Positions 32,345 through 41,677 of a stretch of DNA of 64,000 bases are shown one piece after another. Position 1 is the stretch's first letter, and each line of letters begins with the position of its first letter. A program made the position numbers and the translations under genes. Source of the stretch: Catellatospora sichuanensis (lineage in GTDB: Bacteria; Actinomycetota; Actinomycetes; Mycobacteriales; Micromonosporaceae); NCBI RefSeq assembly GCF_007483665.1, contig NZ_VIQO01000001.1, forward strand, positions 62,001 to 126,000, read 5' to 3'. The notes under the pieces are model-generated. The model searched no databases. It was not told the DNA's origin and saw nothing but the letters and a program-made list of their open reading frames with translations.

Positions 32345-34000
32345 TCAGCTCAGCGTGATCGTGAGCGTCGCGGTGTACGAGCCGGCCGGCTGGTGTGCCG
32401 GCACGGTCAGGGCGAGCGCCGCGGAGGCGTCGAAGCTGCCGCCGGTGCCCGCCGCGTCGGCCGGAGCCGAGCACAGCGTGGCGCCGTCCACCGGACCCGC
32501 CGAGCCCGCTGCCGCGGTGGCGGCGTTGGTCGCGCCGGCGGTGCCGGCGCAGGCGGGGGTCCAGGACAGGTTCGCCTTCGGGATGGTGCCGCCGGGGGTG
32601 CCGGTGAAGTCGGTGAGCGTGCCGACCAGGCTCCAGCCGAAGGTGCTGCCGCGGTAGTCCGTCACCGTGATGACCGGCAGCGATCCGGTGCTGGTGTGGA
32701 CCGTGCCGTCGAGCGTGACGCCCGACAGCGTGATGTTTCCGCTGCCCGCCGCGCGGGCCATCGCGAGGTTGCCCGCGGTGACGGTCTGCGACAGGTGGTA
32801 CGTCAGCGAACAGGACCCGGTGGTCGCCGCGCCGGTCTTCGCGTTGCAGGCGTCGGCCGAGACCGCCCAGTTCGCGATGGCGAAGAGAGTGCCGCGGCCC
32901 ACGCCCGACGACGCGCCGAGGTACGCGGTCGCGGGGTCGTCGACGGTGTAGGTGGTGCTGATGCCGCCGGCGGCCGAGGCCGTGATGCTCACGGGTGCGT
33001 CCCCGGTCGGATTCGGCGGCGGGGGTCCGGCCAGCGCCTGGTAGCCGCGGATGGCCACCGTGCTGCCCGGGTTCCAGTTCGTGCCGGTCACCGCGACCGA
33101 GGTGCCCGCGCCGCCGCCACCAGGGTTGATGGAGATGGTCGGGGTGCCCAGGATGGTGATCGGCGCGAGGACGGTGTTGACGCCGTCGGAGACCGCGATG
33201 CTGCGGACCCCGGTGGTGGCGCCGGCCGGCACGGCGATGGTGCCCGTCCCGGCGCCCGACCCGTTGGTGCTGCCCGTGCCGGAGCCCTCGCCCGTGCCCG
33301 CGCCCACGCCGTCCCGGAGGGACGCGGTGAGCGTGGCGTTCGGCGCGAGGCCGGTCACCGCGAAGGTCGCGGTGTCACCGGCGCGGGCGTGCGTGGTGAC
33401 GGTCTGCCCGGACACCGCGGTCACGGTGGCCGAACCGTCGAACACGCTGAACGCCTCGACGATCGTGCTGGCCTGGGGTGCGGCCCTGTGGTCGCGATCC
33501 CCTGCGGCGGAGCAGTACGTCGCCGCGGTGGTGTTGGCGAACTTGACCTGCGTCACCGTGGCGGTGGCCGCGCCGGCCGGTCCGGCGACGAAGGTGCCCC
33601 TCGCCGTGATCGCGCCGAGCGGCGTGTACGGATCCTTGGCCGACGTCGGGTACGGCGCCAGGTTCAGCGTCACCGTGCCCGACTGCGAGCCGCCGAGTGC
33701 CACCGTGGCGACCACCGGTACGTCGCCGGCGGCCAACGGGGCGGGCCCGTTGAGCGGTCCGGCGGCGGCCGTGAGCGTGACGGTCACGGTCTGCCCGGGT
33801 GCCGGCGTGGCCGGTGCCAGGGTCAGTCCGAACGTGTCGCTCCAGGTGGTCGGTGACGAGCCGGTGCCCGTGTCGCCGAAGTAGAGCCGGCAGCCCAGCG
33901 AATTCGCTGTCGGTCCGTACGCCTGTGCCGGGGCCTCGATCAGACCCAGCGCGGCGACGACAGCGATGCTGCTGGTGACGACCGCCCACTTACTTCGCAT
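32345..34000 (-). CDS. secreted WxL-like surface protein
   Basis: A 551-residue exported protein. Signal peptide VVAALGLIEAPAQA ends near residue 27. The middle has repeated beta-sandwich domains (for example VTGTNWNPGSTVAIRG) and a Gly/Ser-rich patch. The C-terminal about 170 residues resemble a WxL domain: VTDYRGSTFGWSLVGTLTDF, LSWTPACAG and the ending PAHQPAGSYTATLTITLS. Start ATG 34000 has GGGAGG upstream. WxL proteins are best known from low-GC Gram-positives. Confidence 0.68.
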   Translation of the reverse strand: MRSKWAVVTSSIAVVAALGLIEAPAQAYGPTANSLGCRLYFGDTGTGSSPTTWSDTFGLTLAPATPAPGQTVTVTLTAAAGPLNGPAPLAAGDVPVVATVALGGSQSGTVTLNLAPYPTSAKDPYTPLGAITARGTFVAGPAGAATATVTQVKFANTTAATYCSAAGDRDHRAAPQASTIVEAFSVFDGSATVTAVSGQTVTTHARAGDTATFAVTGLAPNATLTASLRDGVGAGTGEGSGTGSTNGSGAGTGTIAVPAGATTGVRSIAVSDGVNTVLAPITILGTPTISINPGGGGAGTSVAVTGTNWNPGSTVAIRGYQALAGPPPPNPTGDAPVSITASAAGGISTTYTVDDPATAYLGASSGVGRGTLFAIANWAVSADACNAKTGAATTGSCSLTYHLSQTVTAGNLAMARAAGSGNITLSGVTLDGTVHTSTGSLPVITVTDYRGSTFGWSLVGTLTDFTGTPGGTIPKANLSWTPACAGTAGATNAATAAAGSAGPVDGATLCSAPADAAGTGGSFDASAALALTVPAHQPAGSYTATLTITLS

Positions 34001-34020
34001 GGAACCTCCCTTCTCCCTCT

Positions 34021-34197
34021 GTTTCGCTAGACGAAACAACGTTCTCGCCAGCGATACGTCAATGAAGTCAGCGGGGAACCGGCTTGTCAACCGTCCGTCC
34101 GGAGATGTTTACGAGCGTCATGGGAAACCCTTGCGCCATCAGGGGCGCGAGGAATAACTTTCCCTCTGACGAAACGGTGTTCCCACCTACGAAACAC
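34021..34197. promoter_or_regulatory. promoter region with GTTTCG/CGAAAC palindrome
   Basis: GTTTCGCTAGACGAAAC at 34021-34037 is a perfect palindrome with 6-bp arms. At the other end of the 210-base divergent gap, CGAAAC recurs at 34170-34175 and 34190-34195, the latter within GGTGTTCCC...GAAACACC. CCTCTG precedes both the palindrome (near 34016) and the second site (near 34163). It could control both the WxL operon and the gene at 34211, and resembles sites before 5366. Confidence 0.5.
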
Positions 34198-34210
34198 CAG
34201 GGCGGCCCAG

Positions 34211-34900
34211 ATGATCTCAACGTTGATGGCGTCCATCGCGGTATGCATGCTGATCCTGGCCGGGCTGGCGGCGCGTCGCCGGTCCGCGGCGGGACCCGCT
34301 GCGGCGCTCGTCGCGGTGATCTGCGTGGGCCTCGCCTACGACAGCGGGGCCGTCGCGATCGGACGGCTGCTCGGCTTCGGCTCGGCCCTGGAGGCCGTCA
34401 ACGCGCCGCGCTTCTGGATCCACGCGGTGTTCACGCCGCTGCTCATCGTGGCCGCCGCGGCCCTGGCCGCCCGGCTCGGCGTCACCGCGCTGGCCCGGCG
34501 GGCCGTGCGAATAGCCGGTGGCGTCCTGGTCACCGCGCTGATCGCGCTCGGCGTCGCCGACGACATCATCGCACTGCGCCTGGAACCACGCGGGTATGCC
34601 GACACCCTGCGCTACGGCAACGCCGCCACGGCCGGCCCGCCCATTCCGGCGATCGTCACCATGGTCGTGCTCGTGGTGATCGGCGTCCTGGTCTGGCGGG
34701 TCGCCCGCTTCCCCTGGCTGTGCCTGGGCGCGCTCGCCATGTTCGCCGCCGCGGCGGCCGGGGCCGCCCACTTCTGGCTCGGCAACGTCGGCGAGCTGCT
34801 GCTGCAGCTGGCGGTAGTCGCCACGGTGGCGCGAGCGGCCCGCGCCGGTGCCGACCCCGCCCTGCCCCAACCGTCGCAGCCGCCACTGCAACCCGCCTGA
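34211..34900 (+). CDS. multipass membrane protein of unknown function
   Basis: A 229-residue protein with about six or seven hydrophobic segments, e.g. MLILAGLAARRRSAAGPAAA, AALVAVICVGLAYDSGAVAI, IVTMVVLVVIGVLVWRVA and LGALAMFAAAAAGAAHFWL. No family recognised; no catalytic motif seen. ATG 34211 has only a weak ribosome site. It is divergent from the WxL operon with shared regulatory palindromes and is followed by a hairpin at 35000. Confidence 0.6.
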   Translation: MISTLMASIAVCMLILAGLAARRRSAAGPAAALVAVICVGLAYDSGAVAIGRLLGFGSALEAVNAPRFWIHAVFTPLLIVAAAALAARLGVTALARRAVRIAGGVLVTALIALGVADDIIALRLEPRGYADTLRYGNAATAGPPIPAIVTMVVLVVIGVLVWRVARFPWLCLGALAMFAAAAAGAAHFWLGNVGELLLQLAVVATVARAARAGADPALPQPSQPPLQPA

Positions 34901-34999
34901 TCCCGGCCGCGCCCGGCCCGCGCGGCAGCACTGCGCGCTCCCGCGTGTCTCACCCGGGGGCGGCTGTCGCGGCGAGACATGTGCCGCTGCGCGCTGTCG

Positions 35000-35029
35000 C
35001 GTTTCGGGACGCTCTTGCGTCCCGAAACG
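35000..35029. terminator. 13-bp hairpin, copy 1 of a repeated element
   Basis: CGTTTCGGGACGC at 35000-35012 pairs perfectly with 35017-35029 around a TCTT loop. The same two arms with a different loop occur at 45942-45971. It follows the membrane-protein gene at 34211 by 100 bases and precedes the gene at 35135, so it may terminate transcription. Confidence 0.6.
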
Positions 35030-35134
35030 GGCACCGCTCCGGCGCACTGTTCTTCTCGCGGGCGAAGCGCGACGAATCGACGCAGCATTCGCCGCGCGGA
35101 TCCGCAAAAAGGTCGAAGTCCGTAGAATTCAGGC

Positions 35135-36727
35135 ATGTCACGGCGAGCGTCAGGGCGGCGGGCACGGGTTCTGGTGACCGGGGCGACCGGGTACATCGGC
35201 GGGCGGCTCGCGCCGCGGCTGATCGAGGCCGGGCACCACGTCCGCTGTCTGACCAGGTCGGCAGGTCGGCTGCGGGACGTGCCGTGGGCGCGCGGGGCGG
35301 AGATCGTCGAGGCGGACGTGCTCGACCTGGACGCCACCCGCGACGCGCTGGACGGCATCGACACGGCCTACTACCTGGTCCACTCGCTCGGCTCGCCGCG
35401 GTTCGAGGACGTCGACCGCCGGGCCGCGCACACCTTCGCCGAGGCCGCACGCCAGGCCGGAGTGAAGCGCATCGTCTACCTCGGCGGCCCGGAGCCGCAT
35501 GCCACCCCCGGTGGTGAGCCCGCCTCCGCCCACCTGCGCTCCCGTGACGAGGTGGCGAGCCTGCTGGCCGCGTCCGGGGTGCCCACCGTGACGCTGCGGG
35601 CGGCGGTGATCATCGGCTCCGGCTCCGCCTCGTTCGAGATGCTGCGCTACCTCACCGAGCGGCTGCCGGTCATGGTCACCCCGCGCTGGGTCGGCACCCG
35701 CATCCAGCCCATCGCCGTCCGCGACGTGCTGCACTACCTGGTCGCCTGGGCGAGCGTGCCGGGCGAGGTGAGCCGCTCCTTCGACATCGGCGGCCCCGAC
35801 GTGCTCACCTACCGCCAGATGATGGACCGGTACGCCCGCATCGCCGGGCTGCGCCCGCGTGTCATCGTGCCGGTCGGCGTGCTCACGCCCTGGCTGAGCT
35901 CGCAGTGGGTCAACCTGGTCACGCCGGTGCCCGGCGCGATCGCCAAACCGCTGGTGGCCAGCCTCATCCACGAGGCGGTCTGCCGGGAGCACGACATCGT
36001 GCGGTTCGTGCCCGACCCGCCGGAAGGGCTCAAGGGCTTCGACGAGGCGGTGGAGCTGGCGCTGGCGAAGATCCGCGACGCCGAGGTGGAGACCCGCTGG
36101 TCGACCGCCACCTGGACGGGCGCGCCGGCCGAACCGCTGCCCACCGACCCGGACTGGTCGGGCGGCAGCGTGTACATCGACCACAAGACCCGCCGGGTGC
36201 ACGCGCCGCCGGACGCGCTGTGGAACGTCATCATCCGCATCGGCGGCGAGACCGGCTGGTACTCCTCGCCCCTGGCCTGGGTGCTGCGCGGCTGGCTCGA
36301 CCGGGTGATCGGCGGGGTCGGGCTGCGCCGGGGACGGCGCGACCCGGTGGAGATCTACGTCGGGGAGGCGCTGGACTTCTGGCGGGTCGAGGAGATCGAG
36401 CACGGGCGCCTGCTGCGGCTGCGGGCGGAGATGCTGCTGCCCGGCCGCGCCTGGCTGGAGCTGCGGGTGGACCACGACCTGCTGAGCCCGGCGCACGTCT
36501 GCCGATACGACCAGCGGGCCGTGTTCATCCCGCAAGGGCTGGCCGGGCACCTGTACTGGCAGTGCATCTCACCGTTCCACCACTTCATCTTCGGCGGCAT
36601 GGCCCGCAACATCGCCCGCGCCGCGGAGCGGGCCGCCTCGCCCGCGGAGCCGACGCCTCCGCCGGTCCGGGCGCTGTCGCCCACCCGGGTCCGCGCCGAC
36701 CCCGCCCCGTCCGGCTCCGGCCCGTAG
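35135..36727 (+). CDS. NAD(P)-binding SDR fused to DUF2867 domain
   Basis: A 530-residue protein. The N-terminal about 320 residues are an atypical/extended SDR with the dinucleotide motif VLVTGATGYIGGRL near 12-25, followed by LGGPEPH and RPRVIVPVG. The C-terminal part (about 340-500) is DUF2867, with DALWNVIIRIGGETGWYSSP, then WLDRVIGGVGLRRGRRDP and WQCISPFHHFIFGGM. The enzyme activity is unknown; the combination is common in actinobacteria. A Pro-rich tail follows. Convergent with the M4 protease gene. Confidence 0.84.
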   Translation: MSRRASGRRARVLVTGATGYIGGRLAPRLIEAGHHVRCLTRSAGRLRDVPWARGAEIVEADVLDLDATRDALDGIDTAYYLVHSLGSPRFEDVDRRAAHTFAEAARQAGVKRIVYLGGPEPHATPGGEPASAHLRSRDEVASLLAASGVPTVTLRAAVIIGSGSASFEMLRYLTERLPVMVTPRWVGTRIQPIAVRDVLHYLVAWASVPGEVSRSFDIGGPDVLTYRQMMDRYARIAGLRPRVIVPVGVLTPWLSSQWVNLVTPVPGAIAKPLVASLIHEAVCREHDIVRFVPDPPEGLKGFDEAVELALAKIRDAEVETRWSTATWTGAPAEPLPTDPDWSGGSVYIDHKTRRVHAPPDALWNVIIRIGGETGWYSSPLAWVLRGWLDRVIGGVGLRRGRRDPVEIYVGEALDFWRVEEIEHGRLLRLRAEMLLPGRAWLELRVDHDLLSPAHVCRYDQRAVFIPQGLAGHLYWQCISPFHHFIFGGMARNIARAAERAASPAEPTPPPVRALSPTRVRADPAPSGSGP

Positions 36728-36744
36728 CGGGCCGCGAGAGCGTG

Positions 36745-36780
36745 CGGAGGCGCCACCCAGGGGTGCGGGTGGCGCCTCCG
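36745..36780. terminator. bidirectional terminator hairpin
   Basis: A 14-bp perfect stem (36745-36758 with 36767-36780; core GGAGGCGCCACCC) and an 8-base loop, followed on the plus strand by TCATTCCTTT. It lies between the convergent genes ending at 36727 and 36806. Confidence 0.85.
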
Positions 36781-36805
36781 TCATTCCTTTCCGGGGAGGA
36801 TCAGG

Positions 36806-39037
36806 TCAGAGGGTCAGCGACCATGTGTCGATACGCCCGGTGTCCGCCGACGCGGCGTCGCGGACCCGCAGGGTCCAGGTGCCGTTGGCGGCCTCAGTCG
36901 AGAGGTTCCGGCTGAAGGTCTGGATGATGTTGTCGGCGCTGCCGCCGGCCCGGTTGGACAGGTTGTAGACGCTGCCGTCCGGCGCCACCAGGTCGACGAC
37001 CAGGTCACCCTTGTAGGTGTGGTAGATCGTCACCGAGACCGAGCTGGTGGCCGACGCGTTGCGGGCACAGCCGGAGATGGTGATGGTGCTGTTCACCGTG
37101 GTGTTGTCCGGGATGGCCACGTCGGTCGGGTTGGTGCCGGTGCAGCCCGGCGCGCCGTTCACGGTCAGGCTGTAGGTGGTGGTCCGGGTCGAGCTGGCGC
37201 CCGTGCCCGTGACGGTCACCGCGTACGTGCCCGCCGGGGTCGACGCGCTGGTGGCGATGGTCAGCGTGGAGCTGCCACCGGCCGAGGAGATCGATGCCGG
37301 GCTGAACGACGCGGTCGCGCCGCTCGGCAGGCCGCTGGCCGACAGGCTGACGGTCTGCGCGCTGCCGTTGGTCAGCGTCGCGCCGATGGTGGTGGTCGCG
37401 GAGCTGCCCGGGTTGACCGCACCCGACGCCGGCGACGCGGCGAGGGAGAAGTCGTTGCCCGTCGGGCAGGCGGCGTCGCTGCCGGCCACGTTGACCGCGG
37501 TCCAGGCGGCCTGGACGGTCTTGTACTCGACCGAGCAGGTGCCGTAGAGGTCCGTGGCCGCCCGCAGGGTGTAGGCGCGGGCGGTGTTGGCCGGGTTGCT
37601 GGTCAGCACGTAGCGGGTGCTGGAGGTGAAGTACACGTCCAGCGCGCGGTACCAGATCTTCTCGGCCTTGGCGCGGCCGATGCCGACCACGGCCGGAGCC
37701 GAGCCGCAGACCGGGCTGGTGCCGTAGGACGTGGCGCCGGTGCCCTCGGCCAGGTTGAAGAAGAAGTGGTTGCCGGGCCCCGAGCTGTAGTGCACGTCGA
37801 CGCTGTTGGTGCTGGTCGACCAGCAGCCGTGCGACCTGCCGTCCAGGGTCGGGTTGTACATGTACCGCAGCGGGGTCCCGTTGCCGTTGATATTGATCTT
37901 CTCGCCGACCTGGTAGTCACCCGGGTCCGACGGCGCGGCCGCGTAGAACTCGACCATGTTGCCGAAGATGTCCGAGGTGGCCTCGTTCAGACCGCCGGAC
38001 TCACCGGAGTAGACCAGGCCCGCCAGGGCCTCGGTGACGCCGTGGCTCATCTCGTGGCCCGCGACGTCGATGGAGACGAGCGGGCGGCTGTTGCCCGAGC
38101 CGTCGCCGTAGGTCATCTGCGCGCCGTCCCAGAACGCGTTGACGTACGCGTTGCCGTAGTGGACCCGGCTGGGCACGCCCGCGCCGTTGCCGAAGATGCC
38201 GTTGCGGCCGTGCACGTTCTTGAAGTAGTCGAACGTCTTGGCCGCACCGAAGTGCGCGTCCACACCGGCGGACTGCCGGTTGGAGTTGGCCCCGGTGCCC
38301 CACGCGTTGTCCGCGTCGGTGAACGTCGTACAGGTCGACGTGCCGTTGTTCATGTCACAGGTGCGGCCGTTGCCGCGGACCGGGTCGATCATCTGGTACG
38401 TCGAGCCCGACAACGTCGTGTCGATGCTCACGTTGCCGGTGTAGATGCCGTTGCCCGTGCCGGTGACCGTCTCGATCTCGTCGAACGAGCCGATCAGTGC
38501 GCCGGTCTGCGCGTCGGTGATGACGTGCAGCTTGGACGGCGTCTGGCCGTCGGCCAGCCAGCCGTGCAGCGTGGTCTCCCAGGCCAGTCGGCCCTGGCCG
38601 GTGCTGGCGTCGACGAACAGCTCCGAGCCCGCACTCGCGGTGATCGTGCCGGAGAAGTTGGCCTTGGCCGTCTCCAGCGCCTTCGCCGCGGTGACCTTCG
38701 GGGTGGTCGCCACGGAGATGGGCGCGAGCAGGCCGTTGGACACGCCGGCGTAGGCGCCGCCGGCCTTGGTGTGCACGACGAAGTCGCCGCCGTAGACCCG
38801 CAGACCCTGGTAGGTGCGGGTGTACTTGGTGTGGGTCGCGCCGTTGGCGTCCTTGCGGACGCGGTCGACGGCGTAACCGTCCGACGCCGACGAGCGGATG
38901 TCCGCGGCATTGGCGCCGACGGACGCGGCGCGCGATGCCGCGGCCGTGTCGGGCGCTGCCGCGCCCGAGGTTGCTGACACTGCCACGAACGCGACCGCGG
39001 TGACGGCCACGCCGGCAGTGGCGAGGATCTTCCTCAC
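36806..39037 (-). CDS. secreted M4 (thermolysin-like) metalloprotease with P-domain
   Basis: A 743-residue exported zinc protease. Signal peptide, then FTP and PepSY-type propeptide (about 50-200), and the catalytic domain with His328-Glu329-x2-His332 (GHEMSHG) and Glu352 in GGLNEATSD. After the protease come a beta-sandwich repeat (SLSASGLPSGATASFSPA) and a C-terminal proprotein-convertase P-domain (YHTYKGDLVVDLVAPDGSVY). It would degrade protein outside the cell. GTG 39037 is chosen because GGGGAGG lies 6 bases upstream, rather than ATG 39058. Confidence 0.93.
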   Translation of the reverse strand: MRKILATAGVAVTAVAFVAVSATSGAAAPDTAAASRAASVGANAADIRSSASDGYAVDRVRKDANGATHTKYTRTYQGLRVYGGDFVVHTKAGGAYAGVSNGLLAPISVATTPKVTAAKALETAKANFSGTITASAGSELFVDASTGQGRLAWETTLHGWLADGQTPSKLHVITDAQTGALIGSFDEIETVTGTGNGIYTGNVSIDTTLSGSTYQMIDPVRGNGRTCDMNNGTSTCTTFTDADNAWGTGANSNRQSAGVDAHFGAAKTFDYFKNVHGRNGIFGNGAGVPSRVHYGNAYVNAFWDGAQMTYGDGSGNSRPLVSIDVAGHEMSHGVTEALAGLVYSGESGGLNEATSDIFGNMVEFYAAAPSDPGDYQVGEKININGNGTPLRYMYNPTLDGRSHGCWSTSTNSVDVHYSSGPGNHFFFNLAEGTGATSYGTSPVCGSAPAVVGIGRAKAEKIWYRALDVYFTSSTRYVLTSNPANTARAYTLRAATDLYGTCSVEYKTVQAAWTAVNVAGSDAACPTGNDFSLAASPASGAVNPGSSATTTIGATLTNGSAQTVSLSASGLPSGATASFSPASISSAGGSSTLTIATSASTPAGTYAVTVTGTGASSTRTTTYSLTVNGAPGCTGTNPTDVAIPDNTTVNSTITISGCARNASATSSVSVTIYHTYKGDLVVDLVAPDGSVYNLSNRAGGSADNIIQTFSRNLSTEAANGTWTLRVRDAASADTGRIDTWSLTL

Positions 39038-39064
39038 GAGTCCTCCCCGACTCTCCACAAAGTT

Positions 39065-39084
39065 CTCGTGGCGGTAGCCACGAG
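39065..39084. promoter_or_regulatory. hairpin/operator in the protease leader
   Basis: CTCGTGGC at 39065-39072 and GCCACGAG at 39077-39084 form a perfect 8-bp inverted repeat, 28 bases upstream of the protease GTG. Further upstream (39091-39170) the DNA is unusually AT-rich for this window and contains a minus-strand TATACT (39133-39128) usable as a -10 element, with no convincing -35. The repeat could be an operator or an mRNA hairpin. Confidence 0.45.
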
Positions 39085-39232
39085 TTCCCTATGGATACCC
39101 CGTTACCCCCTTACATAGAAAGACTTGAGTATAGAGATTCATGTGTGACATACTCACGCGCGATCCCGCCACAGCCGTCACATATTCGACCCGTCCGGTC
39201 AGTCCGGTCGGAGCCGATCGCATCCCTCCGTT

Positions 39233-40255
39233 TCACTCCGGGATGTGCTGCGTGCCGATGCGCCTGCGGAACACCCAGTAGGTCCAGCCCTGGTAGAGCA
39301 GCACGATGGGCGCGAACACCAGGGCCACCCAAGACATGATCTTCAGGGTGTACGCCGACGACGCCGCGTTGAGCACGGTCAGGCTGTTGACAGCGGGCTC
39401 GGCGGTCGACGGCAGCACAAACGGGTGAAGTCCCGCGAACAACGACGCCACGGCCAGCGCGATCGCCGCCGCGGTGCCCGCGAACGCCCAGCCCTCGCGA
39501 CGGCCGTCCGGATCCGTGCGCGACCGCACCCGGTTCGCCGCCAGCCCGCCGACCAGGCACAGCGCCGCGAGCACGGACAGCACCACGGCCGCCGAGCCGC
39601 CCCGGTGAGCCAGTGTCAGCCCCAGGAACAGCACCGCCAGCGCGGCCGCGCCGAACCCGGCCCGCCCAGCCAGCAGGTTCGCCCGCCGCCGGATGTCGCC
39701 ACTGGTCTTCAGCGCGATGAAGATCGCCCCGTGGGTGAGGAACAGCGCCACCATGGTCGCCCCGCCCAGCAGCGCGTACGGGTTCAGCAGGCCGAGCACG
39801 CTCCCGACGTGGTTGTGCCCGGCGTCCAGCGGCACCCCGCGCACCACGTTGGCGAACACGAGTCCCCACACGAACGCGGGCACCGCCGAGCCGAACACGA
39901 TGCACCAGTCCCAGCGCCGCCGCCACGCCGCCTCCGGGCGCTTGCCGCGGAAGTCGAAGGCGACCCCGCGCAGGATCAGGGCCAGCAGGATCAGCAGCAG
40001 CGGCAGGTAGAAACCGGAGAACAGCGTCGCGTACCACTCGGGGAACGCGGCGAACATCGCCCCGCCCGCGGTGATCAGCCACACCTCGTTGCCGTCCCAC
40101 AGCGGGCCGATGGTGTTGATGACGACGCGGCGCTCGCGGTCGTCGCGGCCGAGCACGGGCACCAGCATGCCCACGCCGAAGTCGAAGCCCTCCAGCACGA
40201 AGTACCCGACGAACAGTCCCGCGATCAGCAGGAACCACAGGGTGGTCAGTTCCAT
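39233..40255 (-). CDS. cydB: cytochrome bd ubiquinol oxidase subunit II
   Basis: A 340-residue membrane protein with eight to nine hydrophobic segments. Family landmarks are the start MELTTLWFLLIAGLFVGYFV, LEGFDFGVGMLVPVLGR, NEVWLITAGGAMFAAFP and FRGKRPEAAWRRRWDW. With CydA it forms the high-affinity quinol oxidase used at low oxygen. It starts 12 bases after cydA ends. The cydCD assembly genes do not follow in this window. Confidence 0.95.
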   Translation of the reverse strand: MELTTLWFLLIAGLFVGYFVLEGFDFGVGMLVPVLGRDDRERRVVINTIGPLWDGNEVWLITAGGAMFAAFPEWYATLFSGFYLPLLLILLALILRGVAFDFRGKRPEAAWRRRWDWCIVFGSAVPAFVWGLVFANVVRGVPLDAGHNHVGSVLGLLNPYALLGGATMVALFLTHGAIFIALKTSGDIRRRANLLAGRAGFGAAALAVLFLGLTLAHRGGSAAVVLSVLAALCLVGGLAANRVRSRTDPDGRREGWAFAGTAAAIALAVASLFAGLHPFVLPSTAEPAVNSLTVLNAASSAYTLKIMSWVALVFAPIVLLYQGWTYWVFRRRIGTQHIPE

Positions 40256-40267
40256 GGCGCACCTCTC

Positions 40268-41677
40268 CTAGTACGCGAAAGCCAGCGGACGGTCCTCTTC
40301 GGACTCGGATTCGTCCACGGGCGGCGGGGTCACGTCGGGCAGCCCGGCGCGGGCGTACTTCAGCAGCAGCCGCACCTCGATGAAGGCCAGCGCCCCGTAG
40401 AGCAGCGTGAACACCGCGAGCGAGGTGATCAGCTCGGCCGCGGTGACGTTGGGCGAGTTGGCCGCGGCCGTCTTCATCTCGCCGAACACCACCCACGGCT
40501 GGCGGCCCATCTCGGTGAAGATCCAGCCGGTCGAGTTCGCCACCAGCGGCAGCAGCGGCAGCAGGGGCAGCGCCCGCACCAGCCACTTCGAACTGGGGCT
40601 GCGCCCGCGCCGGATGGCCCACAGCGCCCACAGCGCCAGCAGCGCCGCCGCCGCACCCAGGCCGATCATGAGACGGAACGTCCAGTAGGTGAGTGGGATG
40701 TTCGGCTTGTAGCTGCCGGGGCCGTACTTCTGCTCGTACTCGGCCTGCAGGTCGTTGATGCCCTCGACCTTGCCGTCGAAGCTGCCGGTGCCGAGGAACG
40801 ACAGCAGGCCGGGAATCTCCACCGACCAGACCGGCCGGCTGCCGTCGAGCGTGCCGATGGTGAACGCGGAGAACGGCGCGGGCTGCTCGGACTCGTACAG
40901 CGCCTCGGCGGCGGCCATCTTCATCGGCTGCACCTCGGTCATGATCTTGCCCTGGATGTCGCCGGTGAGCAGCATCGCGCCCATCGCGACCAGGGTGGTC
41001 CACGCGCCGATCTTCACTGCGCTGCGGTACGCACCGGTGTCCTGCCCGGGGCGGCGCACCAGGTGCCACACCGCGACCGCGGTGACCAGGCCGCCCGCGA
41101 CCAGGAAACATCCGGCGACCGTGTGCGGCACCGTGATCAGCGCCACCTTGTTGGTCAGCACGGCGACGATGTCGGTCAGCTCGGCCCGGCCGGTGTCCGG
41201 GTTGACGCGGTAGCCGACCGGGTTCTGCATCCAGGAGTTCGCGGCCAGGATGAAGTACGCGCTGAGCACCGTGCCGACCGCGACGACCCAGATGCAGGCC
41301 GCATGGATCCTCTTCGGCAGCCGGTCCCAGCCGAAGATCCACAGGCCGAGGAACGTCGACTCCAGGAAGAACGCGACCAGCGCCTCCATGGCCAGCGGCG
41401 CGCCGAACACGTCGCCGACGAAGCGCGAATACTCGCTCCAGTTCATGCCGAACTGGAATTCCTGCACGATGCCTGTGACGAGGCCCATCGCGAAATTGAT
41501 CAGGAAGAGCTTGCCGTAGAACCTGGTGAGCTTCAGCCACTTCTCGTTGCCGGTGCGCACCCAGGCCGTCTCGAAGGCGGCCACCATGAACACCAGGCCG
41601 ATGGTGAGCGGCACGAATAGGAAGTGATACACGGTGGTGATGCCGAACTGCCAGCGGGCCAGTTCCGTCACGTCCAT
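40268..41677 (-). CDS. cydA: cytochrome bd ubiquinol oxidase subunit I
   Basis: A 469-residue heme-bearing subunit. It begins MDVTELARWQFGITTVYHFL, with the heme ligand His in YHFLFVPLTIG, followed by FLINFAMGLVTGIVQEFQFG, FLGLWIFGWDRLP and GRQPWVVFGEMKTA. The quinol loop is of the short type. A longer in-frame start at 41773 is rejected because family homology begins at ATG 41677, which has an AGGAG site. The 478-base region upstream should hold its promoter, but I could not identify a Rex or other site with confidence. Confidence 0.95.
   Translation of the reverse strand: MDVTELARWQFGITTVYHFLFVPLTIGLVFMVAAFETAWVRTGNEKWLKLTRFYGKLFLINFAMGLVTGIVQEFQFGMNWSEYSRFVGDVFGAPLAMEALVAFFLESTFLGLWIFGWDRLPKRIHAACIWVVAVGTVLSAYFILAANSWMQNPVGYRVNPDTGRAELTDIVAVLTNKVALITVPHTVAGCFLVAGGLVTAVAVWHLVRRPGQDTGAYRSAVKIGAWTTLVAMGAMLLTGDIQGKIMTEVQPMKMAAAEALYESEQPAPFSAFTIGTLDGSRPVWSVEIPGLLSFLGTGSFDGKVEGINDLQAEYEQKYGPGSYKPNIPLTYWTFRLMIGLGAAAALLALWALWAIRRGRSPSSKWLVRALPLLPLLPLVANSTGWIFTEMGRQPWVVFGEMKTAAANSPNVTAAELITSLAVFTLLYGALAFIEVRLLLKYARAGLPDVTPPPVDESESEEDRPLAFAY

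Noticed and set aside
37019..38977. 652-codon plus-strand frame opposite the M4 protease
   Set aside because: Shadow of the protease gene, with no motif and strongly biased composition.
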